A stretch of 64,000 bases of DNA from Terana coerulea (taxonomy: Eukaryota; Basidiomycota; Agaricomycetes; Polyporales; Phanerochaetaceae): contig JAKOGH010000315.1 of NCBI GenBank assembly GCA_024811115.1, forward strand, positions 1 through 64,000. The letters run 5' to 3'. Made by a program: the position numbers and the translations under genes. The notes under the pieces are model-generated. The model saw only the letters and a list, made by a program, of their open reading frames with translations, had not been told where the DNA came from and made no database searches. Shown piece by piece: positions 20,660-32,091 of this stretch (position 1 is its first letter; each line of letters starts with the position of its first letter).

Positions 20660-23313
20660 CTAGTACTGCCGACCAGGATACATATTCTGATAGCCGTTGT
20701 CTGGAGCACTGTACCGATTAGAACCAGACGAGGCTCTCGGAATCGCCGGAGCCCCCGAGCCTCGTCTCTGGCCGGCATACGGGTCCTGCGTGTATGTGTG
20801 CGGAGAGGGATATTGGCTCTGCGAAAAGCTGCCAGAGAGCCGCGTCATGATCGCCTGGCCAAGGTCGGGCTGGCCGACAGGGAAGGACTGCCCCATGCGC
20901 ATCAGCCCGTCGGTGGGCGACAGCGGATGACCACTCAGCGCGGTGTGCGGAGAGTACGGCCGCTCCTCTGCATACGGGCGGGAGTACTGCGGTTGCGTGG
21001 AAGGGGGCGGGGGCTCCTGAGCTTTCACGGCGCGCAGCGCCGCGAGCCGGTCGGGGTGCATGCCCATGGGCAGCGGCTGGGACATCGCGGTGGCGTATGA
21101 CGGCGGTCTGGAGGAGGACGGCTCGTGGCTGGTGGAAGGGCGGGGAGGGGTAGGGGGACGTCTTGTCGCACGGCCAAAAGAGGGTGATGGCGATCTTTTT
21201 ATCGTTCTTGTCTGAGGCGCTTTCGCCGGCGGGCGTGCGGGCGTACGAGCTGCGGGAAGGTTACTGGGCGGCAAGTAGTCGGCGTCGTCGTCTTCGTTAT
21301 CTACCTTGGGCCGTTTGCGGGTCGTGGGAGTCTGCGTCGCTTTGCGTTTCCCTTTCTTGGGCGCCTCCTCAAGTAGCTGGTCTACCTCTTCATCGTCCTC
21401 GTCCTTGGTGGCGCCATCATCGTCATCCTCCTCGATGAAGAGTGACTTGATCGCGATCGCTGCGACGTCGTTCTTGGGGTCGGCTTTGAATTGGTTCGCC
21501 TTCGCTTTGTTGATGAACCCGAGCATGTGCTTGAAGATGCGCGCATTCATCCGGATATCTGTCTCGATACTCCGTATGTCCCACCGCATGTTCTCGATCG
21601 CCTCCGATAGCTGCTTCATGGTAAATTTACCCATAAAGCGATGAATGAGGACGGAAACCATGATGAATTCGGCTGGAGAAACTTTCAGCTGTTTCTTCTT
21701 ATCTGTCAACCGGAGGCAGCGATTGTACTCGTCATGTTTCGCCAATGCGACGAAAATCTTGAACGTGGTGTGCATGTCCTCTTGTATGACCTCGTCTAGC
21801 TCGTATGGCTCCTGTAACCACTTCACGAGGGATTGGATGGACGGGACGGTGGCGGCGCCTTTGTCGATGCAGTAGACTGCGGAAGCGACACAGCGGAAGT
21901 CGCTGCCGCGAGCGGTCTCCCACTCGAGGGTCTCGCTTTTGTTTTTCTTGTTCTTCTTGCCGAGTTGGTTGTGGACGTACAGCGCCAGAAGTGTGCGCAC
22001 GAAACTGCTGGCCGGACTGGCGATCGCTTGCAGCCTCTCTACCAGAGCATTCAGCGTACACGTGCGGTAGAACGACAGAAGTGACTCGCACCTGCAGGAG
22101 TGAGAGCCACACCAAGTTGCACGCGCTGTGCCAATGATTAGACCGACTGAAACCGAGAGCGAATGGCACTAATGTACCTGAAAGATCTCTCGCTCATTGT
22201 CGTCGTTGAGATCGGTGTATTCCATACAAACCTAACGATATAGGATGAGAGAACGAACAGAGGTCTAATTGTGTAAACGTACCACTTGCTTATTCTTGAA
22301 CATTTTCATGTACTTCTCCGGAAGTAGCTTGCCTCTCTCACTGCGCTCCTTATTTGAGGTGAAGAACATTTTGTCTCCCGTAAACCTAAGGTTGGTACTC
22401 GTTATTTGTATCATTGGCTTGTAGCATACCGCACTTACGCGTCTCGATCTGTGAGGTGAAGTCGTGTCAACGAATGAAGGAATTTTAGCCAATATGAGAG
22501 ACGCACGAGGTATCTACGCCGAGGTATGTGAGTGCGGCGATAATCTCACCAGCGAAGTAAACTTACTATGCCTTTCATGAACCTGTTCCAAAAACGCGTG
22601 AGGTCAGTGAGTTATTCACGTGGCCGCATGTACGAAACGATGTTTAGGTTTGGGTGCACGTACTTCAAGATGGATGTCAACCGCTGCTTGCCGTCAATGC
22701 ATATCCGCTTTTCCGAGCCATCCTCGGCATATGTAACAGCTGAGGGACGTCAATGGTTGACTTCAGAGTACTCTCAGCTTGACCGGCGTACAGAATATCA
22801 CTGGAGGAATGTAGAAGTTGCGGAACATCGAGTCGATGAGTCCTATGTCCGGGTATCAGGCAAGATAGATTCATGATGCAAGGATGAAACACACCTATTT
22901 GCTTAGCGGCTGTCCAAACGACGTCTATAGAAATGCATGTTGAAGTACACAACCACGCCGGATGGTACGGAAACTCACCTCTCTGGTACTCAGCGTCCAA
23001 GCTAATATCGCTGTGTTCCATTTGTTCTAGGAGATGTGGAGTAGAGCCATGAGAGGGCATATCCTGATCATCGAACTAGCGACTCACCAAACAACGCCTG
23101 AGTGCTGTAGCTCGTCATCCGAGGTGCGGCCAGGGCCCCCTGCAGCATGTAATCATTCTGTTTTCCGGCCTTCCCCTTCCCCTTCTTCGATGGCGATGGG
23201 TTATACTCCTCCTGCTCTGCATCGGTGAGGTCCGAGAGATATTCATCGTCTTCCATGATTGAGTATGACTGGGGCGAAGGAGGTAGGGGTTCATGCACGG
23301 GGTTGGTGGACAA
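20660..23313 (-). CDS. DUF262 (GmrSD/ParB-fold) domain protein with disordered tail
   Basis: A fungal protein with an N-terminal DUF262 domain, the family of the bacterial GmrSD restriction enzyme's N-terminal nucleotide-handling domain. Exon 1 (start 23313, or the in-frame ATG at 23256) encodes an acidic leader, MEDDEYLSDLTDAEQEEY. The next exons give ISLDAEYQRDVVWTAAKQIG, then LIDSMFRNFYIPPVIF, then the hallmark ICIDGKQRLTSI around 22670-22705, then FQRVQLGVALTPAGE. A long last exon (20660 to about 22090) holds a helical domain (DKKKQLKVSPAEFIMVSVLI) and a Pro/Ser-rich disordered C-terminus with KRK-type basic clusters. No DUF1524 HNH nuclease half is present, so DNA cleavage is not implied. 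It is head-to-head with mad1, about 280 bp apart. Its role in fungi is unknown to me. Confidence 0.85.
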
Positions 23314-23590
23314 CTCGAGGTCGTGCGTGCAACCCCTAGCGGTTATGCGTCCGAGTATAGCAAGAGGCGGGTTTGATGCGACACGTATCCCGCCACATTC
23401 CGCATAAGGTAACTCGGCCCCCTTGCGTTATGACCAGCATGAGCAAGTCCACAACACCCGCTGCCTCGTCAAGCAGACTCGGGATACGCTCAACAGCATC
23501 GAAACGGGATTCTCTCGCCGCTGAGCTCGAACGTGGTGGGTACCAAGATGTCGCCACCCGGTGTACAAATGTTCATTGTTGTTTCTCACC
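23314..23590. promoter_or_regulatory. Shared divergent promoter region, DUF262 gene and mad1
   Basis: A 277-bp gap between two divergent start codons. It is too short for two fully separate promoters, so regulatory sequence is probably shared. I saw no clear TATA box. Confidence 0.4.
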
Positions 23591-25861
23591 ATGGCAGACC
23601 CACAACTCTCGACGGCGAAACGGAAGCAACGCACACAACAATTCACGTCCCATATGAGCCAAGCGGCTCTTGAAAGGCAACTCGTCGCTGCCCAGACAGC
23701 CAAGGCCGAGCTGGAGTCGAAGCTGCGCGAGAAGGACGCCCTCGTGGAACGCCTCGAAGGGGACAAACGGTGGCTGGCGGAACGGGAGCGGGAAGAGCGC
23801 GAGACGAAGGAGAAGGAGCGCACGGAGAGAGAAGAGGAGAAGGTGCGTATCCCTACCTGCTTGGTGTCGCACCCTGGAGTTCGAAGTAGCCACCCAGCGC
23901 AAATCGGACAGCGACCTGCGGGCCCTCCGGAACTCCTTCCTCGCCCTCCGCGAACAGCACGTCGACCTCGAGGACGCGCACGCCATCCTCACACGCAACA
24001 CCACTCAGACTATCGCGTCGCAAAGGTGGAGCTCACGACGCTCCAGCGGCAAGTCGACGTGCTGCAGGAGGAGCTCGCCGAGTTCAAGCGCATCGCAGAC
24101 CAACGGAGCCACGCGCTCGAGCAAGTGCAAGAAAAATTCGACGAACTGTCTATGACGCAGAACGACGCGTCGCGACACGTCGCGGAGGACGAGAACTGGG
24201 CCGTCGTGCGTGAGGAGCTGCAGCGGCAGGTGGGCCACTTGCGGACAGTCGAGTCTGCGAACGCGAAGATGAGCGCAGAGCTGTCGCTGCTGAAGCAACG
24301 CCATGCGAACATCGAAGTACTCAAGGAGCAGAAACGAGAGCTGGAGCGGAAAGCAAGCGGCGTAGATGCGTTGCGCGAGAAGGTTAGTGAAGCTCGAGGC
24401 CGAGCTCGATGCCGCACGACGCGAACGAGAAGAATGGTGCGCCGCCACGTCGACAAAGCCGGTCTCCGCTAACCATATACATAGGGCCTCAAAAGCTGTT
24501 GAGCCGTCACAAACGCCCGTTTCAGTCACCCAAAGCCTGTCTAACCTGCGCTTGACTTATGCTCGTTTGCTCGAAGAACATGGTTCTAACGTCGCTCTGC
24601 TCCGAACCCGAGAAGCCGAGCTCTCGCAGCTTGATAGCCAGCTGCAGGACGAGCAACGGACGGTTGAGCAACTTAAACATGAGCTTGATGTTATTAAAGA
24701 CAAAGCCGATCGTCTGGAGGCAAAGTCGAATCTCGCAGAACGGGACGTCGGGTTCCTGAAGGCTATGGTTGTGAGTTGTATTATCAAAGACTTTTGGTTA
24801 GTATTGACATCTCATCTTCAGGCGTCCTTCACCGCCGAAGAGGCGACCCAAGATGGCATAAATGTCGATGAGGCTACGCAGAGCCGAGTACAGCACCTTG
24901 AAGCGCTTGTCGAAGACTACAAGTCCACAGTCGAACAGATGGAGCGGGAGATCGAGGACCTGGGCGGAGATCCGTCTGTGCTTGGCGCGAGTCGTCCACG
25001 TCTAGAGGTACAGCAGGAGCTGGAGAGTGAGAAGGCTGCCAAAATTGAAGCTGAACGAGGTGCGTACACCCTTCTCACGGTTGAATATTCACATACTGAA
25101 TCTGCCGCAGCTCTGAAGGAAGCGGAAGAAGCGGCTGAGAAACAGCTCGAGCAGATCGAACACCTCGAGCAGACGTTGTTTGAGCTGCAAGGCGAGATCG
25201 GCGCGGGGCGCCACCTACCGCCGGGCGTACGTGTGCTGTCCATGCGTGAAAATCCCGCGCAGCATTGGGTAGACCTCAGCCAAGCAGCGATGGACCGGCT
25301 CAAGAACGAGAATGAGGCGCTGCTGAAGCGGCTGAAGGAGCTTGAGGAGAGCGGCGCCGTGGGTAGTGGGCCGTCGGACAATGCAGAACTTGTGCCGCGC
25401 GAGAGCTGGGAGGCCGTCAACGAAGAGAAGCTGGAGCTTCAGGAGGAGTTGAAGCAGAAGGAGAAGCGGCTGCTTCGCTTGAAACAGGTCAGCGAAGATC
25501 CTGTTTTTGGTGCCAATTTGTCTAATGGGGTTGCGTGCAGGTCTTTTCTGCGAAAACGGACGAGTTCAAGGAGACCATCGCCTCGATTCTCGGTGTCAAG
25601 CTCGCATTCTACCCTAACGGCCAAGTGCGTGTTACGTCGCAGTTCGATCTCAACGCGGCGTTCGTATTCCAGCCGTCGAAGGCGAACGAGGGCATGCGCA
25701 TGCAGCTCGTGGCACAAGGCGATGGCGGACCCGAAGACTTGCCTCAGCTCATGCGATATTGGGTCGAGCAAGAACAATGCATACCGGGGTTCCTGGCGAG
25801 TGTGACTCTGGAATGCTATGAGAAGAGGAAGATGGAGAGAGAGCGAGAGGAGGTGATGTGA
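23591..25861 (+). CDS. mad1: Spindle assembly checkpoint protein Mad1-like
   Basis: A coiled-coil protein of about 700 residues with the architecture of Mad1, which tethers Mad2 at unattached kinetochores. It starts MADPQLSTAKRKQ and continues as almost uninterrupted heptad-rich coiled coil. The C-terminal globular domain includes VFSAKTDEFKETIASILGVK, LAFYPNGQVRVTSQF and an acidic/basic end, matching the Mad1 C-terminal RWD-like domain. HWVDLSQAAMDRLKNENEAL precedes it. Introns lie at about 24773-24821, 25060-25110 and 25489-25540. Frame breaks occur at 24022-24024, where one A is missing between TIASQ and KVELTTL, and at 24382, where one G is extra between ALREK and LVKLEAEL. A 37-nt gap at 23842-23878 must be an unusually short intron or another error. 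The Mad1 call rests on architecture and the C-terminal domain. Confidence 0.8.
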
Positions 25862-26063
25862 ATTGTGCTGGATAGGCTGCACTGAAGTTTTGTTTGAGCT
25901 TGGTAGCACCACGCCAATGTATGTATTACCGATACCGCAGGTCTGTTTTCAAGGTGGAGCAGCGGCTCTTCAACCTTAAAGCCTCAAGCCTCAACAGCTC
26001 TACACTCACCAACATGTCAAGTGTTCGCTCGCACGGACTTGTCTCGCAGCGGGCTGAGCGGAT
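25862..26063. other. 3' flank of mad1
   Basis: A short intergenic stretch between the mad1 stop and the inner end of the right arm of the inverted duplication. No feature is seen. Confidence 0.4.
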
Positions 26064-26129
26064 CTTGGTGCGACCAGCCATGTCGACTACAGAGGATCGG
26101 TTCAACGTCACGAAGTGACCAGCGCTTAA

Positions 26130-26590
26130 CATGTAAGTTCCGCGGTTCGCGCCACGTGCTCGCGAGCTGCTGAATGTGAGGTTTGTTCAGTTTGTGAGCC
26201 GTTATACACCGCAGGCCTGTGAGACTGCGCGCTGCCGTACTGCGAATAACTTAAGTAGGGGAAGAGTCAGGTTCGGGGACATGTCGGTAGGGATGAGCGC
26301 CTATTGATACAGCGATTTTTGGGCAGGGCAGAAGCTCGTAGTCGCTGCAGCATGCATGTACCTCCACACAACCCAACAAAAGCTACACGAAAATGCGCGG
26401 ATCAACGATGCATATCGATTGGTGCATGCGGTACAGGATTTGGGTGACATTTGGCCACGTTGTAGGGAGATTTCTCACTTCGCCAGCGATGTTGAAAAGC
26501 ACGGGCGCTACGTGCTGTGAATTTGTACATGTTTGTTCGGCCTTCAGCCCCCTTAGGAATATGCTCACTCGCTCCGCTCGCTCGCAATAA
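26130..26590. other. Extra segment in right arm, possible insertion
   Basis: The left arm is continuous across AGCGCTTGTAAACCG (reverse complement, near 20360). In the right arm AGCGCTTA and TAAACCG are separated by about 455 bp. The segment has no clear terminal inverted repeat and no coding potential. TA at both edges could be a target duplication, but the alternative of a deletion in the left arm is equally possible. Confidence 0.45.
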
Positions 26591-27249
26591 ACCGAACCGT
26601 TCCGAGTCGGACGCATGGGCGCGTGCGTGGCCTTCTTTTCGATTGGCCTCCATCATGAAGCCTCTCACTCCGTCTTCAAGGTAAATTTTATTTACGACTT
26701 TCTCAGATTTTCTGAAGTTCGCTGACCACCTCATAGACCGGAAAGCTCTAGTCCGGAGGTCTCGAGCGTCAGAATTTTCGTGTGGCCAACAAATTTGTGG
26801 TCCCAAAGCTAGAGGCCCAGGGCTAAAGGGCTAGGGGGCCACCAACTGAAGGGCCGCGGTTTTAAGCACTTTTCCCTGATGTCCTGACACAGCTTATTCC
26901 GAGGTCCACATCACCAAATTGCCTATCTTGTGCAGAAATGGGGCCCCCGACCCGGTGAGCTTTGGACGAGAGTGCCCGACATCTCATCATCCAAGCAGGC
27001 GCGCGCCGACGCGCCGCCACTCGCAGCACGAAATGCGCCTGCAGGACCACTCAGTTTGTCTTGTGCGCCTACCAGCACGCCGTGCCCGCCGCCTACTCGT
27101 CGCGACCGCTGGCCCGTACAACGAGAACAAAGAGCCACCGGGAATATGCTGGCCTATATGAATGCTGCAGGGCATGACCTGCTCGACACCGCACTTGCTG
27201 TCCCCCGCTTGACACCCCCGCTATTTCACAACACCCAACCGGCTCGACA

Positions 27250-28618
27250 ATGTCTACTGTGTCTTTCTCGATGGTGACGTCGCGCGACGGTGTCCGGCAC
27301 ACCGCTGAAGAGTGGACTCCCCTCACCTTGCGCGACGAGCTTCGCCAGCACTTGAAGACTATCAGCCCGTCTCGTGGGTTGAGATTCAAGGACTTCGTGC
27401 CTGTCGTCGATCCCACCGACTCAGGACGCGTGAGTTTCTTCCCGTCCACACGTTGCAATATCAGCTGCTCATGTTCCTCTTCTATCCAGTATCAATGCCC
27501 GGTCTGCCCCAAGCACGGCAACTTTGCGAAGCGTAACGAGGACTTGAAGCACCGGCACGAGGTTTCGCAGAGCCACGTCGAAGCGTGCGAGCTGAGGCTG
27601 GGACTGCCTCGCGGGTCCCTGAAGAAGTTCATATCCAGAAGCGAATGCCCTCATTGTGGCAAATCGTATGTTTTCTGCCCTCTGCCTGACTGCATAGGCC
27701 AGGATTATTGAAAATGTCGCTCCCAGGCTTGCTCGTGAGGACTGCATCCCACGTCATGTGAATGCGGGACAGTGCCCGAAGTTCAAGCCAGCAGGGCACC
27801 AGGCGCCTCCAAAGGCCGCACCTGCTGGCTCTGATGGCACTCGCGGCATGCGGGGAGCTCAAGGCGTGCGCAAGTCGAAGCGCACTGTCTACGACTCTGG
27901 GGACGACTCCGACTACATTCCCACATCTCATCGCACTCCTGCTTCGTCACGTTCCCGAATTACCTCAGACGTCTCTTCCCGTCCCTCCCACTATGCCGCC
28001 TCGCCCTCCTCCGCTGCTTCCACATCTCGTCCTGGTGGGCCGCTGGCCTTCGAACTCTTCCTCGGACTTCTCCTCCCCTTCAGACTCATACCCTACGCCG
28101 CTCATGACGCCGACGGAGATGTCCCCGATACCCTCGTTCTCGGGCCTGCCTCAGTCGTCGGCCTTTGGTTGTACCCCAGTCGCCGCCATTTGTGCCCCCT
28201 CAGTCCGGCCTTGGGTATGGTCACCCGAACCCTTACCCAGAATCACGCTACGGTACCTCCTCTATGTCCACCGGTGGCTACTCGCCGTCCTTCTCATCCG
28301 TCGGAGACAGCTACTCTCAAACACGGGCTATCCCCACAACGCGCGCCCTCCGACCCCAGGTTCCGAAGCGTAGCGTCTCAGGATGTATTCCTCGGCTATT
28401 CGAAAGAGCCTTTCTCTTCGCCTAGCATCCCGTATCACGGTTACCCCCAGGCCTTCCTGCTGTACGACCAGGCTGCACCGACGTACGCCGACTACGAGGA
28501 GGCATACCAAGCCGCTGCCGCCCAAGAGTTCGTTGACCCTACCACCGCCTACCTCCGATCTGCTGGCTTCGTTGGCGAGGAGGACAAAGGATTTGATTTT
28601 TCTGCCTTCCACTACTAA
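27250..28618 (+). CDS. C2HC/C2H2 zinc-finger protein, copy 3 (frame-broken)
   Basis: The most complete of the inverted-duplication copies. Exon 1 encodes MSTVSFSMVTSRDGVRHTAE and SPSRGLRFKDFVPVVDPTD. Exon 2 starts at about 27490 with the finger YQCPVC...HRHEVSQSHVEAC and a CPHCGKS knuckle. Exon 3 (from 27727) completes it with CIPRHVNAGQCPKF. A Ser/Thr/Pro-rich tail follows, with SGDDSDYIPTSH and the end GFVGEEDKGFDFSAFHY. Tail segments lie in three different frames: SSPSDSYPTPLMTPTEMSP, then YGHPNPYPESRYGTSSMSTG, then HGLSPQRAPSDPRF. At least three indels (about 28045, 28163, 28318) must be assumed, or the C-terminus is truncated. Copy 2 has 5 more bases at the 28318 site. Active gene, pseudogene or error-bearing consensus cannot be decided from this sequence. 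Confidence 0.6.
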
Positions 28619-28981
28619 TTCACCTCTCATTCTTCGTATCCGTTTGCGCTCGGCTTTCATCATCATAGATTTCACTTTACGGTTCCGTCATTCTAACTTA
28701 CGGTATTAATGTTTAGCTCGAACGTCTGGTGTATTACACATTTCTGTCACTGTGTACGGTTCAAGTATTCAACACACATTGGTTTGAACTAATTCCTGAT
28801 GTTGGCAATCGCAAGACATGTCTGATCAGCCTGAGCGGTTGAAGGGGCTTTATCCTGTTTCACTGCTGCGCAACATAGTTGAGTTCGCGCCGAAAGTGCA
28901 GATTTTGCTTGACGTCCACGTCTATCTAAAATACAAGCAGTTCCAAAATTTGAAGAGACGACTCATGATTCCAAATCCAAT

Positions 28982-31002
28982 TTAGAGGTAGTATCTGAAG
29001 TGAGGATGCCTATTCCAGAGGTTAGTAATCACTATTGCTGGACGATATACAAAATGGAAAGAACGTACCGGTCGCCCAAGTCGCCGAGGTCCTCACCCAA
29101 CATCCCCTCCCGCCTCGCTTGCACGTCCTCACCGTGCGCAAGGCCCTCTGCGCGATCGCGGCGCCGGTTGTCCGCACGGTAGCTCCACCAGAGCACCGCG
29201 CCAGATACCAGCGCGACGCCGTAGCACGCGAGGTTGATGGCGTGCCCCTGCACGTAGCGCGGCGCCCACTCCGCACGGTAGATCTGGCCGGAGATCGTGC
29301 CGCCGATGTTGCCCATGGAGAAGATGAGGCCCGTCGCAGCGGCGCGCTTGTTCGAGCCGGCGACGTTGGAGGCGAGCCATGACCACATGGTCGAGATCGG
29401 GATGAACCTAGCGTTGTTCAGGACAGGGTCAGTGGGGAAATCGGCGGGGCAGGGAGAGGAAGCGTTGCGTACATGAACATGATGAAGAAGAACATCACGT
29501 AGCGAGCGACGAGGTTCTTCACGGCAATGAGCACAATAAGCGCTATCATCGTAACGCTAATGCCGACGCAGTAGTGCACGAAACGGTGCCCCCAGCGGTC
29601 CGTGGTCCAGCCCGCAATGAGCACCACAACGAAGCCCAAGAAGTATGGCCAGACGGCCATCACGGTCGCACTCGTGCCCTTGTACCCGAGACCCGAGACC
29701 ACCGACGGCAGGCTCAAAATCACGCTGTAGACCGGGATGTACGTCGCGAAGTAGGTCAGGCCCCAGACGTAGGTGCGCCAGTCCGTGAACGCGGACTTGA
29801 TCTGCTTGGAGGAAAAGTCCTCATTGGCCCTGAGCGCACGGTCGACCTCGTTGCTGAGGACAATAATCTCGCGTTCGCGGGTAGAGAGCCATGACGATGT
29901 GTCGGGCGAGGCCGAGAGAAAAATGAGAGCGAGCAGGCCGAAGCCGATGGTGACTGCGCCTTCGACGATGAATATCCACCTGAGGCCAAGCAAGAGATGC
30001 ATGTAAATTTTGAACGCCTCGCTAGAATCAACGCAACTACGTACCGCCACCCGGAAATACCATGCGTTCCATCCAGCGCGTGGATCGCAGTAGCAAGAAG
30101 TCCACCAAACGCTCCCGTGAGCTGCAGAGCAGAATGAGCGGAAATCAATCTGACGGCGAGAAGCACCTCGTACCGAGACCGAAGAGTACAGTATCGCGTA
30201 ACGGCGCCCTTGCATGGGCCGAGGATACCATTGCCCAACTAGTCAAATCGAAAGCCTTTCGTTCAGATCCCACAGCTGATACAGAGGTCAAACCACGCAC
30301 TCCAAAATACGATGCCAGGCAGGAAACCTGCTTCTGACAGACCCAGGAAGAAGCGGGCTGCTGATAGACCCGCAGACGACTTAACGAGTGATGTTAAGCA
30401 GCATATCGTGCCCCATAGAATCTACAATTCAAATCGGGCGTTGAACAGCCGCGAGTACAGAGGCAATATAAATACATACAGTCATGATTGGAATGTACCA
30501 CCGCGGGCTGGTCCTCTTTATAATCACGTTCGAAGGCGTCTCGAAAATGACATAGCCTACGAAAAGATCGACAGTGCAAGGTTGTACTGGTTTGATGTGA
30601 GACCTAGCGAGGCGGAGAGCCCCAGAACTTTTGCATTGCCAATATTTGCTCTAGAAACGCAGTGTAAACAGAGATGATTTGAGGAGTGAGCAGATGGGAC
30701 GTACCGATCAATGTACGAGCTCAGGTACAACAGCACAGCTACCGACAAGATGTGAAAATCCACCTTACGCCACGCCCGCTTGACCTCTTCATCTGAAAAC
30801 TGCTCAAGCGGATGCTCGGCGCGTTTGCTCAGCGAAGGCGAGTCCGCTCCCACAGACACCGCTTTCTCCGCGTCCGGCTGCTTCTCAGTCGACCGTAGAG
30901 ATGCAGAGTATGAACCGCGTTCATTTGACTGCTGGCCATCTTGCTGCTCAGCGAGCTCTGGTAGACAGGAGCAAGGGACTAGGGAGGGACGACGTCGACC
31001 AT
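28982..31002 (-). CDS. MFS transporter, anion:cation symporter (allantoate/TNA1-like) family
   Basis: A twelve-helix permease of the ACS group, which imports organic anions and vitamins. Readable in order: LSKRAEHPLEQFSDEEVKRA, then AWRKVDFHILSVAVLLYLSS, YIDRANIGNAK (the family motif in helix 1), VGYVIFETPSN (helix 2), ARFFLGLSEAGFLPG (helix 4), WYPRPMQGRRYAILYSS, GISGWRWIFIVEG, then the second half from ATGLIFSMGNIGGTISGQIY to the end GDRHPHFRYYL. Introns are about 50-60 nt; the last is about 29004-29060. One T seems missing from the AAAA run at 30562-30565 (plus strand), which otherwise creates a stop inside IFFVGYV. The start is uncertain: ATG 31002 follows a TATA at 31018-31026, but it needs an intron or one base to join the frame of exon 1. 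Substrate unknown. Confidence 0.85.
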
Positions 31003-31017
31003 GAGCGAGCAGGCCGT

Positions 31018-31026
31018 GATATATAG
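31018..31026 (-). promoter_or_regulatory. TATA box of the ACS-family transporter gene
   Basis: CTATATATC on the minus strand, 16-24 bases before the candidate ATG at 31002. If this is the true TATA box, the leader would be very short or the start codon lies further downstream. Confidence 0.4.
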
Positions 31027-32091
31027 GTACGCTCCGCGGGGCTGCATTCGCAGAAAATGAGTCGTTATCAGGCGATGTCGTGATTCTGATGGTCCCCGAA
31101 GCCCAGGCACATGGATGACGGATCAGGGCCGTGAAAAGGAGATCGGATTGTCATTGGAGGGAGGAGAGGGGACTGATGAGCAAGGTTGTGCACTGCCGCC
31201 CGTGAAAGCACGCAAGGCGTCGCAATGGGCGCCTCTGAGCATGGTTGATCTCCGGGTTGCATTCGACCTTTCAATTGGGACACCGTTAGGGACCGGTCCC
31301 CAAGTGAAGCTGGGCTAGTTCAAAGCAAATTTAGAGCAAATTCAAGGAGCAAGAGTGCGCAGGCGAAAGTGAATGGCTGAGCTCTTGGAATTAATGAGCG
31401 AATATAGCTTACGGCACCGGTGCCGTGCGATGCTTGCTTTCGACGATTGCTGGCTGGCGATGTATTCGTTCAAGATATAACAACACATTTGAGGTATTAT
31501 TAAGATAGCCATTCAACGAGCCGTTGTTGTGGGTTAGGTACTGTTGCCACGATACTTTGGTCTGAGTTCGGTTTTTGGGGGGCCCGAGAGGTCAAAATAT
31601 GGTCTGAGAGCAAGTAGAGAGCATTAAAAGCCAGCTAGATCCAAAAAAAATAGGATAGCAAGCCTTTTTGCGCGCATATATGGACAAACTGCGTTGTGTT
31701 GCTGGTGGTACGAGGGAAAGAGCGACAGCCAAGCGCTGCCGAGAGCAAGCGCCTTGCAGTGGTTCTTCCTCGTGGCGCGGGGATTGCCGACCGTCTCATG
31801 CCGATCCTTCCGCCGGAAGCCTCGGCATCGCTTTTTGAACCGTGACATCGACCAACCACAGTCCGGCATCTAGGAACAACAGCTCTATGACACAGAGCTG
31901 GGCATAGCACCTCTGCACGTCTCTTGCGGTGTCTGCTGTACTGCTTAGAGGCCACGTGGAAACCTCAACGTTCCATCCGTGTGAGTGACGTTGCAACCCT
32001 TCGTCCAGTTTACTTCGTCTACATCGTCTGATTTCTCCCGTATTTCTGTGAATGATAGTTATTGTGACGAATTGAACGCTTTTGTTACAGT
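31027..32091. other. Intergenic region, no gene seen
   Basis: The upstream region of two divergent genes (transporter on minus, reductase on plus). A short poly-A tract lies near 31643. The sequence TTTTGTTACAG ends just before the ATG at 32092 and could be the acceptor of an intron in the leader. Confidence 0.4.

Larger units (their letters stand above)
26064..28935. repeat. Right arm of the large inverted duplication
   Basis: The reverse-complement counterpart of 18658-20430. The inner end is marked by GGTGCGACCAGCC, matching GGCTGGTCGCACC near 20413. The outer end lies near 28935, beyond the zinc-finger 3' flank. Relative to the left arm this arm has an extra segment of about 455 bp at 26130-26590, about 200 bp more near 26855-27070, and about 400 bp more of zinc-finger coding sequence. 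The arms enclose roughly 5.6 kb holding the DUF262 gene and mad1. Confidence 0.85.

Noticed and set aside
20660..23313. A complete bacterial-type GmrSD restriction system or recent bacterial transfer
   Set aside because: The HNH nuclease domain is missing. The gene has several fungal introns and a diverged fungal paralogue, so a long eukaryotic history is more likely.
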